Assembly (NCBI GenBank): GCA_026387775.1
Contig: JAPLLC010000120.1
Location: forward strand, 1 to 39,782
DNA length: 39,782 nucleotides
Direction: 5' to 3'
Source of the DNA: Candidatus Methylomirabilota bacterium
GTDB lineage: Bacteria; Methylomirabilota; Methylomirabilia; Methylomirabilales; 2-02-FULL-66-22
Shown: in pieces, positions 32,624 through 39,782 of the stretch
Layout of the letters: each line of letters begins with the position of its first letter
Numbering within the stretch: position 1 is the stretch's first letter
Program-made: the position numbers and the translations under genes
The notes under the pieces: generated by a model
Told to the model about the DNA's origin: nothing
Databases searched by the model: none
The model's input: only the letters and a program-made list of their open reading frames with translations

Positions 32624-33604
32624 TTACCGCATGATCTGGGTGAACTTCTGGATGATGGACTCCTTCTCATCCATCACCTTGAGGTAGTCCACCTTCATCG
32701 CGCGCTTCACCGCCTCGTCGGCCGGAGGAAGCCCGTGCTTCTTGTCCACGGCCACATCCGCCCGGATCGGCAGGGTCCCCTCGCCCGCCACGATGGTCTG
32801 GCCCTCCTTGGAGAGCAGGAAGTCCACGAACTTCTGGGCCGCCTTCAGGTTCGGGGTCCCCTTGAAGATGGCGATAGGGCTGGGCACGACCAGCATCTCC
32901 TTGGGGAAGACGATGCCCATGTTGGCGCCCTTCTGGATCTTGTCGATGGCGATGTAATCCGGGGCCAGGCTGGCCTTGAAGTCGCCGGAGGCTGTGTCGT
33001 CAACCACCTGTCCCGACCCGGACCCCATCTTCGCCCCGTTTGCCCTGAGTTTCTGGATGTACTCCCAGCCGAAGGTGTTCGTGATCATGGCCACGCTCAT
33101 CATGGCCGTCCCGGACAGCGCGGGATTCGCGATGGCGAAGCCGTCCTTGAAGCGCGGGTCGAGCATGTCGTCCCAGCCCTTGGGAGGGGCGGTGATCTTC
33201 TTGGTGTTATAGGCGATCCCCAGGGTGCCCAGACGCGCCGGCGTGAAGAATCCGTCAGGATCCTTCACCGTGCTCTCCACGGCCTTGGCCTCGGGCGAGA
33301 CGTACTTCTCCCAGACCCCCTCCTTCTTGAGCTGGAAGAAGTCCGGCACTTCACTGTGCCACAGGATGTCCGCCGTGATCTTCCCCGACTGCCGCTCGGC
33401 GGCGATCTTGGCCATCAGCTTCCCGGCCCCGGCTGAGTAGTAATCGAAGGAGACATCGGGGTGCTTCTTCGCAAAAGCGTCGCGCAGCGTCCCGATCAGG
33501 CTCTCCTTCATCGAGGTGTAGACCATCAGCTTCTCGCCGGCCAGGGCCACGCCGCCGAAACAGACGAGCAGGGTAATCGCGAGCAACAGGCTCCATCGTT
33601 TCAT
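32624..33604 (-). CDS. ABC transporter solute-binding protein (iron(III)/AfuA-like family)
   Basis: This 326-aa precursor has a signal peptide MKRWSLLLAITLLVCFGGVALAG cleaved before EKLMVYTS. The mature part begins with the EKLMVYTSMKESLIGTLRDAF pattern of the class F binding proteins for iron, thiamine, phosphonates or sugar phosphates, followed by DILWHSEVPDFFQLKKEGV and GTLGIAYNT. I do not see the adjacent tyrosine pair that binds iron in FbpA, so iron is uncertain. AAGGAGG stands just before the ATG at 33604. It is the first gene of a four-gene importer operon. Confidence 0.9.
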   Translation of the reverse strand: MKRWSLLLAITLLVCFGGVALAGEKLMVYTSMKESLIGTLRDAFAKKHPDVSFDYYSAGAGKLMAKIAAERQSGKITADILWHSEVPDFFQLKKEGVWEKYVSPEAKAVESTVKDPDGFFTPARLGTLGIAYNTKKITAPPKGWDDMLDPRFKDGFAIANPALSGTAMMSVAMITNTFGWEYIQKLRANGAKMGSGSGQVVDDTASGDFKASLAPDYIAIDKIQKGANMGIVFPKEMLVVPSPIAIFKGTPNLKAAQKFVDFLLSKEGQTIVAGEGTLPIRADVAVDKKHGLPPADEAVKRAMKVDYLKVMDEKESIIQKFTQIMR

Positions 33605-33683
33605 CGCATCCTCCTTGGCTTGCGCCTCACGCATGGGCCGATCCAGCCCCGCCTAACGGGCTGCTGAAGAACACACTTTTCGA

Positions 33684-33848
33684 CAGGCTGCTCAAAAAGG
33701 TCCAGATGCAAGGCGGCGCGAGAAGGGCGGGGTACCCACCGCAAGTGGGTCCAGGCTTACTCCAGGTACGCCGCAGCGAGTGCCCGAGCGCGCGGGGTAC
33801 CCATCCGGTGGATGGGTCCCCGCAGATGGGCCCTTTGTTAGCAGCCTG
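33684..33848. repeat. MITE-like dispersed repeat, copy B
   Basis: This 165-bp element is close to the reverse complement of 26827-26969. It begins CAGGCTGCTCAAAAAGGTCC and ends GGGCCCTTTGTTAGCAGCCTG. It has an insertion carrying a second small hairpin (ACCCATCC-GGT-GGATGGGT, 33799-33817). A further partial end, GGCTGCTGAAGAACACAC, lies to its left at 33659. Its right end is 9 bases from the stop codon of the SDR gene. Confidence 0.8.
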
Positions 33849-33857
33849 CTAAATACT

Positions 33858-34622
33858 TTAGCCGCCGTCCACGACGAGATTGCATCCGGTCGTGAAGCTG
33901 GATGCGTCCGACGACAGGTACACCACCGCACCGCCCAGATCCTCGTAGCCCTGGCCGTACCGCTTGATCACCCCCTGGTCCACCCGGATGGCACGGATGG
34001 CCGGATTGTCGGAGCGCGCCGCGTTGCCCGGCGTCCGGCAGTAGCCGGGGCTGATGGAGTTGACGTAGATCTTGTAGCGAGCCCACTCCACCGCCAGAGT
34101 CTTGGTGAGCATCACCACCCCGGCCTTGGCCGCGTTGTAGTGGGCGTAGTCGGCATCCCGGTTCACATGGAACGAGGACATAGAGGCGATGTTGACGATC
34201 TTCCCGCCCCCCTGCTTGATCATGTACGGTGCGACGGCCTTGCAGCACAGGAACCCGCCCTTCAGATCCACAGCCAGCATGCGGTCCCAGTCCTGGACGC
34301 TCATCTCCAGGACCGACACCGGCTGGGCGTAGCCGGCATTGTTCACCAGGATGTCGAGATGCCCCCATTCCTCGACCGCGCTCTTGAACATGGACTCCAC
34401 ACCCTCGAAGTCCGTCACGTCGGCCTTGAAGGACAAGGCCTTGCGTCCGCGCCTCTGGACCTCGGCGGCGGTCTCTTCCGCGGCCGGCAGGTCCAACTCG
34501 GCGATGGCGATGTCCGCGCCCGCCTCGGCCAGCGCCAGCGCCATGCCCTGCCCCAGCCCCCGGCCTGCGCCGGTGACGAGCGCGGTCTTGCCTGCCAGCG
34601 AGAACCGATCCAAGATGCCCAT
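33858..34622 (-). CDS. Short-chain dehydrogenase/reductase
   Basis: This 254-aa classical SDR has TGAGRGLG, DVTD, NNAG and the catalytic Ser of NIASMSSF, followed by YNAAK and SPGYCRTPG. The late YLSSDASSFTTGCNLVVDGG ends abruptly after VDGG, where relatives run two to six residues longer; the repeat element next to it may have shortened the end. The ATG at 34622 follows GGAGGTTGACC. E48 after the second strand (AELD) suggests NAD preference. It precedes the ABC operon on the same strand, separated from it by the repeat, so co-transcription is possible but not clear. Confidence 0.88.
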   Translation of the reverse strand: MGILDRFSLAGKTALVTGAGRGLGQGMALALAEAGADIAIAELDLPAAEETAAEVQRRGRKALSFKADVTDFEGVESMFKSAVEEWGHLDILVNNAGYAQPVSVLEMSVQDWDRMLAVDLKGGFLCCKAVAPYMIKQGGGKIVNIASMSSFHVNRDADYAHYNAAKAGVVMLTKTLAVEWARYKIYVNSISPGYCRTPGNAARSDNPAIRAIRVDQGVIKRYGQGYEDLGGAVVYLSSDASSFTTGCNLVVDGG

Positions 34623-34769
34623 GGTCAACCTCCGATGCAAGAAGGAAGAAAGAGGGGTCCGCGAGTCCCGCCCAAGTCAGAAACCCCTTGCGCTCCCATG
34701 GATCCCCAGGATAGCATTCAGTTTTTCTGTCCCCAGGCCTCTGCGGCCCCCCCTCAGGAGGATCCGGCC

Positions 34770-35198
34770 ATGTCGAAAGCCACGATCCTGATCGTCGAGG
34801 ACAGCCCGGATATTTCCCAAGTCCTGGCCGACGCCTTCCGATTCGCCGACTTCGCCGTTCTGCAGGCCCACACCGCCGTCGAGGCGCTCCAGCTTGCCGC
34901 AGAACGCCAACCAGGTCTGATCTTCATGGACATCCAGCTCCCGGATCTGGACGGCCTCTCCGCGGCCCAGACACTGAAGCAGGACCCGGCCACCCGGCAC
35001 ATCCCCATCGTGGCCATGACCGCCTACGACGTCGCGGGAAACCAGGCGCGGTTGATCGGTCAGCTCTGCGTCGGCCACTGCCAGAAGCCGTTCTCTCCCC
35101 GCGACGCCATCAATCTGGCCACGGCCATCCTCAAGCTCCCGGGGGAGCCGCCCACGAGACCCCAGCGGCCGCCACCCACCCGGCCCCAGAGCCGATAG
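34770..35198 (+). CDS. Receiver-only response regulator
   Basis: This 142-aa protein is a single receiver domain: acidic pair E10-D11, phospho-acceptor D54 (FMDIQLPDLDG), T84 (AMTAYD) and K106 (CQKPF). A 20-residue Pro/Arg-rich tail follows, and there is no output domain. Such proteins pass phosphate to or from a histidine kinase or phosphorelay, as CheY or DivK does. The kinase is not in the window. AGGAGG precedes the ATG. It is divergent from the SDR gene and converges on the peptide-importer operon. Confidence 0.92.
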   Translation: MSKATILIVEDSPDISQVLADAFRFADFAVLQAHTAVEALQLAAERQPGLIFMDIQLPDLDGLSAAQTLKQDPATRHIPIVAMTAYDVAGNQARLIGQLCVGHCQKPFSPRDAINLATAILKLPGEPPTRPQRPPPTRPQSR

Positions 35199-35336
35199 CC
35201 CGAGCAACAGAAACCTACCACAACCGACGGCCAAAATTCAGCAGAAACCGGCCGGCCGTTTGCGGAACCATACCTAGCCGCATTCGCCGCGCCGGAGAAA
35301 CGATCACACTGCCGAATGAAATACCGAGCGACGGCG

Positions 35337-36227
35337 CTACGTGCGCAGGCGCGGGTCCATGGCGTCCCGGACGGCATCCCCGAACAGATTCAATCCCAGA
35401 ACGGAGACGGCGATGGCGCAGCCCGGAAAGATGGAGATCCACGGGGCGTTCCGGATGTACTTCTGGGAATCCTGGAGGATGTTTCCCCACGTCGGCGTGG
35501 GCGGGGGCTCGCCCAGGCCGAGGAAGGAGAGGGACGCCTCGGCCAGGAGCACCTCGGCGAAGTAGAGGCTGAGCTGCACGACGACCACCGACAAGCAGTT
35601 CGGCATGATGGTGCGGAGAATCAGCCGCCAGCGCGGGCTCCCCAGCGCCTCGGCCGCGACGATGTACTCCTGCGCGATCACCGAGAGCGCTACCCCACGC
35701 GTCACCCGCACGATCCGCGGGAAGTAGACCACGCTCAGCGCGATGATGATGCTGCGCGTCCCGCTCCCCAGCGCCGCCGCGACCGCCACCGCCAGCAGGA
35801 GCGGTGGGAACGACATCATGAGATCCATCACCCGCATGATGGCGCCGGAGATCCGCGGCGAGCTGACCCCCGCGACGATCCCGAGCAGGACCCCGGGCAG
35901 CCCCGCGCCGAGCATGGTCAGAAGCGAGGCCATCAGGCTGACCCGCGCCCCGTGCACCACGCGGCTCAGGACGTCCCGGCCCAACTGATCGGTCCCGAAC
36001 CAGTGGCCCGCGCCCGGCGGGAAGAATCGCTGCGGGATGTTCAGCCTCACCGGACTCGGCAGGCCGAGATGCGGGCCCGCCAGGGCCACCACGACCAGGC
36101 TGAGGACGATGGCGCTCCCGGCGAGCGACAGCCGGTTGCGGCGGAGCTGTTGCCACATCTGGCCGGCGCGCTCGCCGCGTGGCGGCGGAGGGGCCACCGC
36201 AGGGATGCTGGAGGTCGAGGTGCGCAT
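35337..36227 (-). CDS. Peptide/opine-type ABC importer permease (DppC type)
   Basis: This 296-aa protein has a Pro-rich N-terminus, a first membrane segment (about 36-52), GHWFGTDQLGRDVLSRVVHGARVSL (typical of DppC/OppC) and four to five more segments. The EAA loop is QEYIVAAEALGSPRWRLILRTIMPN. The C-terminus ends in DAMDPRLRT, as in the family. It is the last gene of the operon. No DppD/DppF ATPase genes follow; the next gene lies on the other strand. Confidence 0.93.
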   Translation of the reverse strand: MRTSTSSIPAVAPPPPRGERAGQMWQQLRRNRLSLAGSAIVLSLVVVALAGPHLGLPSPVRLNIPQRFFPPGAGHWFGTDQLGRDVLSRVVHGARVSLMASLLTMLGAGLPGVLLGIVAGVSSPRISGAIMRVMDLMMSFPPLLLAVAVAAALGSGTRSIIIALSVVYFPRIVRVTRGVALSVIAQEYIVAAEALGSPRWRLILRTIMPNCLSVVVVQLSLYFAEVLLAEASLSFLGLGEPPPTPTWGNILQDSQKYIRNAPWISIFPGCAIAVSVLGLNLFGDAVRDAMDPRLRT

Positions 36228-36248
36228 CGTCGTCGCCGCCCGGCCCGC

Positions 36249-37202
36249 TCAGGCCAAGCGTAGCCGCGGGTCCAGATACGTGTAGAGGAGATCCACCGCC
36301 AGGTTGATCAGGACGTACAGCACCGAGATGTACAGGAGCAGCCCCTGGATCACCGGGAGGTCCCGATTGTAGAGGGCTGTGATCACAAGCTGTCCCACCC
36401 CCGGCAGGACGAAGAGGGTCTCGATGACGGCGCTGCCGCCGAGGAGGATGCCCATGTTGATGCCCATCACGGTCACGGCGGGAATCAGCGCGTTCCGCAG
36501 CGCGTGGCGGAACAGCACGGCTCGCTCGCGCAGCCCTTTGGCCCGCGCCGTGCGGATGTAATCCTGTCCCAGCACCTCCAGGACGCTGCTCCGGACCAGG
36601 CGCGCCAGCAGGGCGGTGAGATAGGTGCCCAGCGCACAGCTCGGCAGGACGAGGAACCGCAGCCCGCTCCACAGGTCGGTGACGACGGAGGTGTATCCCA
36701 CAATGGGCAGGAGGTTCAACTTCAAGGAGAAGAGGATGATCAACATGAGGCCCAGCCAGAAGCTGGGCATGGAGAGACTGAGCAGCGTGAGCACCCGGGC
36801 CGCATGGTCGATCCAGGTATTTCGGTACACCGCCGAGAGCAGCCCGGCGGGGACCCCGATCAGGATCGAGATCAAGAGCGACAAGGAGACCAGCGCCAGC
36901 GTGGTGGGAAACCGCCAGATCAGCTCGTCGACCACCCGAGTCTTGTTGTAGAGCGACTCCCCCAGATCGCCCCGCACCACCCGCGAGAGCCATTCCCAGT
37001 ATCGCACCGGCAGCGGCCTGTCCAGCCCGAGCTGCTTGCGCAGTTCGGCCGCCTGCTGGGGCGTCCCCTCGCCACCCAGCATCACCAGCGCCGGGTCGCC
37101 CGGAATGACATGCACCAGAGCGAAGGAGGCGATCGAGAGCGCCAGCAGCAGCGGAACCAGCGCGGCCAGGCGGGCCAGGATATGTCGCAGGAGAGGCGGC
37201 AT
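36249..37202 (-). CDS. Peptide/opine-type ABC importer permease (DppB type)
   Basis: This 317-aa protein has the N-terminal segment and HVIPGDPALVMLGG typical of DppB/OppB, then GLDRPLPVRYWEWLSRVVRGDLGES and six membrane segments. The EAA loop is QDYIRTARAKGLRERAVLFRHALRNALIP, and the end is LLYTYLDPRLRLA. Twenty-one bases separate it from the DppC gene. A perfect GC hairpin stands just before its start codon. Confidence 0.94.
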   Translation of the reverse strand: MPPLLRHILARLAALVPLLLALSIASFALVHVIPGDPALVMLGGEGTPQQAAELRKQLGLDRPLPVRYWEWLSRVVRGDLGESLYNKTRVVDELIWRFPTTLALVSLSLLISILIGVPAGLLSAVYRNTWIDHAARVLTLLSLSMPSFWLGLMLIILFSLKLNLLPIVGYTSVVTDLWSGLRFLVLPSCALGTYLTALLARLVRSSVLEVLGQDYIRTARAKGLRERAVLFRHALRNALIPAVTVMGINMGILLGGSAVIETLFVLPGVGQLVITALYNRDLPVIQGLLLYISVLYVLINLAVDLLYTYLDPRLRLA

Positions 37203-37210
37203 CGGTCACC

Positions 37211-37248
37211 CGTCCCGCCCGCCCGCCCGGCGGCGGGCGGGCGGGACG
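37211..37248 (-). other. Perfect 17-bp GC hairpin between binding-protein and DppB genes
   Basis: Bases 37211-37227 are exactly complementary to 37232-37248, around a four-base loop. It starts 12 bases after the binding-protein stop and ends 8 bases before the DppB ATG, so it may also hide the DppB ribosome site. There is no T-run. Confidence 0.8.
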
Positions 37249-37260
37249 CGGACAACGGGA

Positions 37261-38814
37261 CTACTTCGAGATCGAGACGTTCCAGGCGCGGGCGTACCCC
37301 GCCGACCACTCCTTCCATCCCTGGACGTTGCTGCGCCAGCCCTCTACCTGCGCGAGATAGACGAGCGGAACCCACGGCACGTCGATGCGGAGCAGGCTCT
37401 CCAGATCGGCGAAGACCTTGGTCCGGTCCTCCTGCTTCATGGTCGTCCGCGCGGCCCGGCACAACCGGTCATACTCGGCGTTCTTGTACCCGGTCGAGGT
37501 GCTGGTGCTCTCCCAGAACTGGCAATAGTAGATTTCGGCATCCGGGCGCGGACTGAGACCCGAGAGGAAGAAGGCGAACTCGCCCCCGTCCCAGGTGGTC
37601 TGCAGGGCTGCCGACTCCAGCGTGCGCACGCGGACGTTCATCCCGACCGCCTGCATCTGCGCTTGGAGCACCACGGCGATCTCCGGGTAGACGCTGGGCT
37701 GCAGGTGCGAATCGAGGATGATCTCTTCGCCCTTGTAGCCAGCCTCTTTCAAGAGTTGCTTCGCTCGCTCCTGGTTGGGCTTGCCAAACGGGTCGTTGGC
37801 GTGCACCGCGCCGAAGTAAGGGGTCCCAACGGGGATGCCGGCCGGCGTGGCCTTGCCCAGACCGAAGGTCACCGCCTTGACGATCTCCTCCTTGTCGATG
37901 GCATGCGCCACGGCCTGGCGGAGCTTCTGGTTGTTCACGAAGATGCCCTTCTTGAACCCGAAGCGGAGATCGGCGAAGGAGACCCCGGGGACGGCGGCAA
38001 CGGTGAGGCCCGGCTTCCCCTTGTAGCGCTCCACGTCTTGCTGGGTGAGGGAGAGGGCCACGTCCACGTCCCCCTTCTCCAGCGCTGCGGCGCGGACCGA
38101 GGAGTCCCGAATCGGGATGAAATCCACCTGATCCACCAGCGCCAGCCGTTTCCCCGTGAACCCAGAAGTGGGGCGGTCATCCGCTGTGTAGCCGGTGAAC
38201 TTCTTGAGCCGGATCACGCTGTCCTTCTTCCACTCCACGAACTCGAACGGGCCCGTCCCGACCGGCTTGGTGAGCGTGCCCCCCTGCCGCTCCGCCTCGC
38301 CGTCCGGGTAGATCACCGCCGGGGCGATGGGGTTGGCCAGCGTGGCGATGAATCCCGCATTCACATCGGTCAGGGCGATCTTCACGGTCAGCGGATCGGG
38401 CGCTTCGATCGACTTGATGAGCTTCTTGAACTGGCCGGACCGCGGCCCCTTGTTCTGCATCTTGGTGAGGGAATACACCACGTCCTTCGCCTCCAGCGTC
38501 TTCCCGCTGTGGAACTTCACGCCGCGGCGCAACGTCAGGGTGTAGACCAGCCCATCGGGGCTGATCGCGTACTTGTCCACCAGGGACGGCCGGGGGCCCA
38601 TGTCCTCGCCCAGCGCAAACAGCATGTCGTAGACATTCAGCAGGACGACCCGGTTCAGGTAGTGCGTCGTGTTGTGCAGATCCACGTCGGAGATGTCGCC
38701 GTCGGCGGCGATCCTCAGGACCGTGCCCGCGGGCGCCGGGCCCGCCATTCCGAAAAGGAGTACACAGCCCAGCATGCCCCCTGCGATCCATGTCATCCAC
38801 TCACGGCCTCTCAT
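37261..38814 (-). CDS. Peptide/opine-type ABC solute-binding protein (family 5)
   Basis: This 517-aa precursor has a signal peptide with a positive start and hydrophobic core, cleaved around APAG/TVLRIA. The mature protein follows the family 5 pattern: VLLNVYDMLFALGEDMGPRPSLVDKYAISPDGLVYTLTLRRGVKFHSGKTLEAKDVVYSL, PVGTGPFEFVEW, KLRQAVAHAIDKEEIV and a final LESLLRIDVPWVPLVYLAQV. AAGGAGGG precedes the ATG. Its neighbour upstream is a creatininase-type amidohydrolase, so the ligand may be a small cyclic amide or modified amino acid and not a simple peptide; this is inference. Confidence 0.93.
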   Translation of the reverse strand: MRGREWMTWIAGGMLGCVLLFGMAGPAPAGTVLRIAADGDISDVDLHNTTHYLNRVVLLNVYDMLFALGEDMGPRPSLVDKYAISPDGLVYTLTLRRGVKFHSGKTLEAKDVVYSLTKMQNKGPRSGQFKKLIKSIEAPDPLTVKIALTDVNAGFIATLANPIAPAVIYPDGEAERQGGTLTKPVGTGPFEFVEWKKDSVIRLKKFTGYTADDRPTSGFTGKRLALVDQVDFIPIRDSSVRAAALEKGDVDVALSLTQQDVERYKGKPGLTVAAVPGVSFADLRFGFKKGIFVNNQKLRQAVAHAIDKEEIVKAVTFGLGKATPAGIPVGTPYFGAVHANDPFGKPNQERAKQLLKEAGYKGEEIILDSHLQPSVYPEIAVVLQAQMQAVGMNVRVRTLESAALQTTWDGGEFAFFLSGLSPRPDAEIYYCQFWESTSTSTGYKNAEYDRLCRAARTTMKQEDRTKVFADLESLLRIDVPWVPLVYLAQVEGWRSNVQGWKEWSAGYARAWNVSISK

Positions 38815-38858
38815 GGTTCGCCCTCCTTCTTGAGAGTCGTTGCTCCGGAACGATCAAC

Positions 38859-39674
38859 CTACCACCGAATCTCCTTCTGGGCCGGCAGCCGGTGCTGGTC
38901 CGATCGGGCTTCGATCGGCCAGACCCGGTACTCGTCCAGCCAGGCCAGCATGTGTTTCATCACGATCTCCAGAATCTGCTTGCCCTTCTCCGGGGTCGCC
39001 TTGGCGGGATCCCCGTGGACCCCGGTCTTCGTCCAGCGTCCCCAGAAGTCGTTGAAGCGGACGGTCTTCGTGGAGTCCGAGCTCATGTATTGCCCTACGT
39101 GGTCGTTGCCGAAGACCGCCTTGTCGAATCGGACCCGCTCCTTTGCGAAGTACAGATAGAGCGAGGTCTCGTACTCGTCGGCGTGGGCATGCACCTCGCT
39201 CTCCAGGACTTTCAACGCCTCCGCCCACCCCAGGGAGATATAGGTGAAGGCGCAGCAGATCGAAGGGGTCTCCAGAACCGTGCGCCGCGCCACCAGGTCC
39301 ACCATGGGTCCGTTCGACCCGTGGCCGTTCACCAGCGCGATCCGCTTGAAGCCATGATAGGCCACGCTCTTGGTCACGTCGACGCAGAAATCGATGAAAT
39401 GGTCCGGCTGGATGTGGATGGTCCCGGGAAAATCGATGTGGTGCATATTCAAACCGTAGGGGATCGCGGGCAGGACCAGGACCTTGTCCGGGGCGCGGCG
39501 GCCGAGCTCGTGGCAGACCGACGTCGCCAGGAACAGGTCCACGTCCAGCGGCATGTGCGGCCCGTGCTGCTCGGTCGAGCCGGTGGGCAGGATGACCACC
39601 TTCTGCATCTCGATGGCATCGTTCATCTCGGGCCAGGTGAGCCGGTTGTACTCGTAGGTCTCGCGGACGCTCAT
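38859..39674 (-). CDS. Creatininase/creatinine amidohydrolase family protein
   Basis: This 271-aa protein has the full metal-site pattern: PTGSTEQHGPHMPLDVD (E35, H37, D46), VNGHGSNG and HADEYETSL (the H and E ligands), and late GVHGDPAKAT. Family members hydrolyse cyclic amides such as creatinine, or act in mycofactocin and riboflavin-related pathways. AGGAGG is just before the ATG. It is the first gene of the peptide-importer operon and lies 44 bases ahead of the binding-protein gene, so it probably acts on the imported compound. Confidence 0.92.
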   Translation of the reverse strand: MSVRETYEYNRLTWPEMNDAIEMQKVVILPTGSTEQHGPHMPLDVDLFLATSVCHELGRRAPDKVLVLPAIPYGLNMHHIDFPGTIHIQPDHFIDFCVDVTKSVAYHGFKRIALVNGHGSNGPMVDLVARRTVLETPSICCAFTYISLGWAEALKVLESEVHAHADEYETSLYLYFAKERVRFDKAVFGNDHVGQYMSSDSTKTVRFNDFWGRWTKTGVHGDPAKATPEKGKQILEIVMKHMLAWLDEYRVWPIEARSDQHRLPAQKEIRW

Positions 39675-39753
39675 GGGGTCCTCCTATAACCGGTTGCCGC
39701 GCCGAGGGGATTCGCGGAAGAGCCAGCGGAGCCGATCGTCCCAACCAGGCGTC

Positions 39754-39782
39754 TTCGTATCAGAAGGGTCCCGGCCTGTCAA
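39754..39782 (-). promoter_or_regulatory. Possible promoter for the creatininase-importer operon
   Basis: On the - strand, TTGACA lies at the very edge of the window (39782-39777) and is followed after 17 bases by TACGAA (39759-39754), a weak -10, preceded by TG as in extended -10 promoters. It would give a leader of about 70 bases. Confidence 0.35.

Noticed and set aside
32624-33604. Calling the binding protein FbpA, a ferric-ion carrier
   Set aside because: The adjacent tyrosine pair needed for the usual iron site is not visible, so only the broader family is given.
36504-39159. Long + strand open frames opposite the peptide importer genes, one of 707 codons
   Set aside because: Composition is Arg/His/Gly/Pro-rich and low in motifs, while the - strand genes carry full family signatures and ribosome sites.

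Overview
The window is a G+C-rich (about two-thirds G+C by eye) bacterial chromosome segment. A complete rod-shape cassette (mreB-mreC-mreD-mrdA-rodA), a lipoprotein, a SurA/PpiD-type periplasmic chaperone and a lytic transglycosylase point to a rod-shaped, probably diderm bacterium. The abundance of solute importers and of Gfo/Idh, SDR, amidohydrolase and creatininase-type enzymes suggests a free-living soil or subsurface heterotroph. A Methylomirabilota/Rokubacteria-like or delta-proteobacterium-like genome would fit. This placement is inference: there is no rRNA or other decisive marker here.

Layout. 1-251: tail of a class III aminotransferase. 1044-10390: a catabolic block on the + strand, made of a GntR/FCD regulator, an SDR dehydrogenase, a split transketolase, a VOC protein and two close Gfo/Idh/MocA oxidoreductases on either side of a family-1 sugar importer (binding protein plus two permeases, no ATPase). 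10886-11263: a small secreted Pro/Val/Tyr-rich protein with a terminator. 11331-12468: a lipoprotein and a DUF1349 protein on the - strand, divergent from a thiamine-diphosphate enzyme and an amidohydrolase (12769-15719). 15943-17494: a possibly 5'-truncated lytic transglycosylase, a HicB/HicA pair and tRNA-Leu(CAA). 17780-17898: tRNA-Ala(GGC) and a strong terminator. 17905-19550: a MEMO-family protein with a PqqD-like N-terminal extension and a small partner. 19894-20256: a small putative membrane protein. 20257-26826: a PpiD-like chaperone divergent from mreBCD-mrdA-rodA. 27103-28593: HAD and histidine phosphatases. 28679-33604: an iron/thiamine/phosphonate-type ABC importer with one fused permease and two ATPases. 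33858-34622: a second SDR. 34770-35198: a receiver-only response regulator. 35337-39674: a creatininase-family amidohydrolase followed by a peptide/opine-type importer (binding protein, DppB, DppC, no ATPases).

How the genes work together. In the first block the regulator probably senses a carboxylate or sugar acid. The importer would bring in a carbohydrate, the Gfo/Idh and SDR enzymes would oxidise it, and the split transketolase would move a two-carbon unit from the product. The substrate is not known. All three importers carry a perfect GC-rich hairpin within 1-12 nt of the binding-protein stop codon, probably to keep that mRNA segment more abundant than the downstream permease/ATPase part.

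Non-coding structure is rich. There is a pair of inverted MITE-like repeats (26827-26969 and 33684-33848), a nested inverted-repeat element (10647-10745), a 25-bp direct repeat that looks like the scar of a lost SDR copy (1726/2404), two tRNAs with good sigma70-type promoters, and a GntR-like operator over the regulator's own promoter. I saw no CRISPR array, no prophage, no transposase gene and no rRNA.
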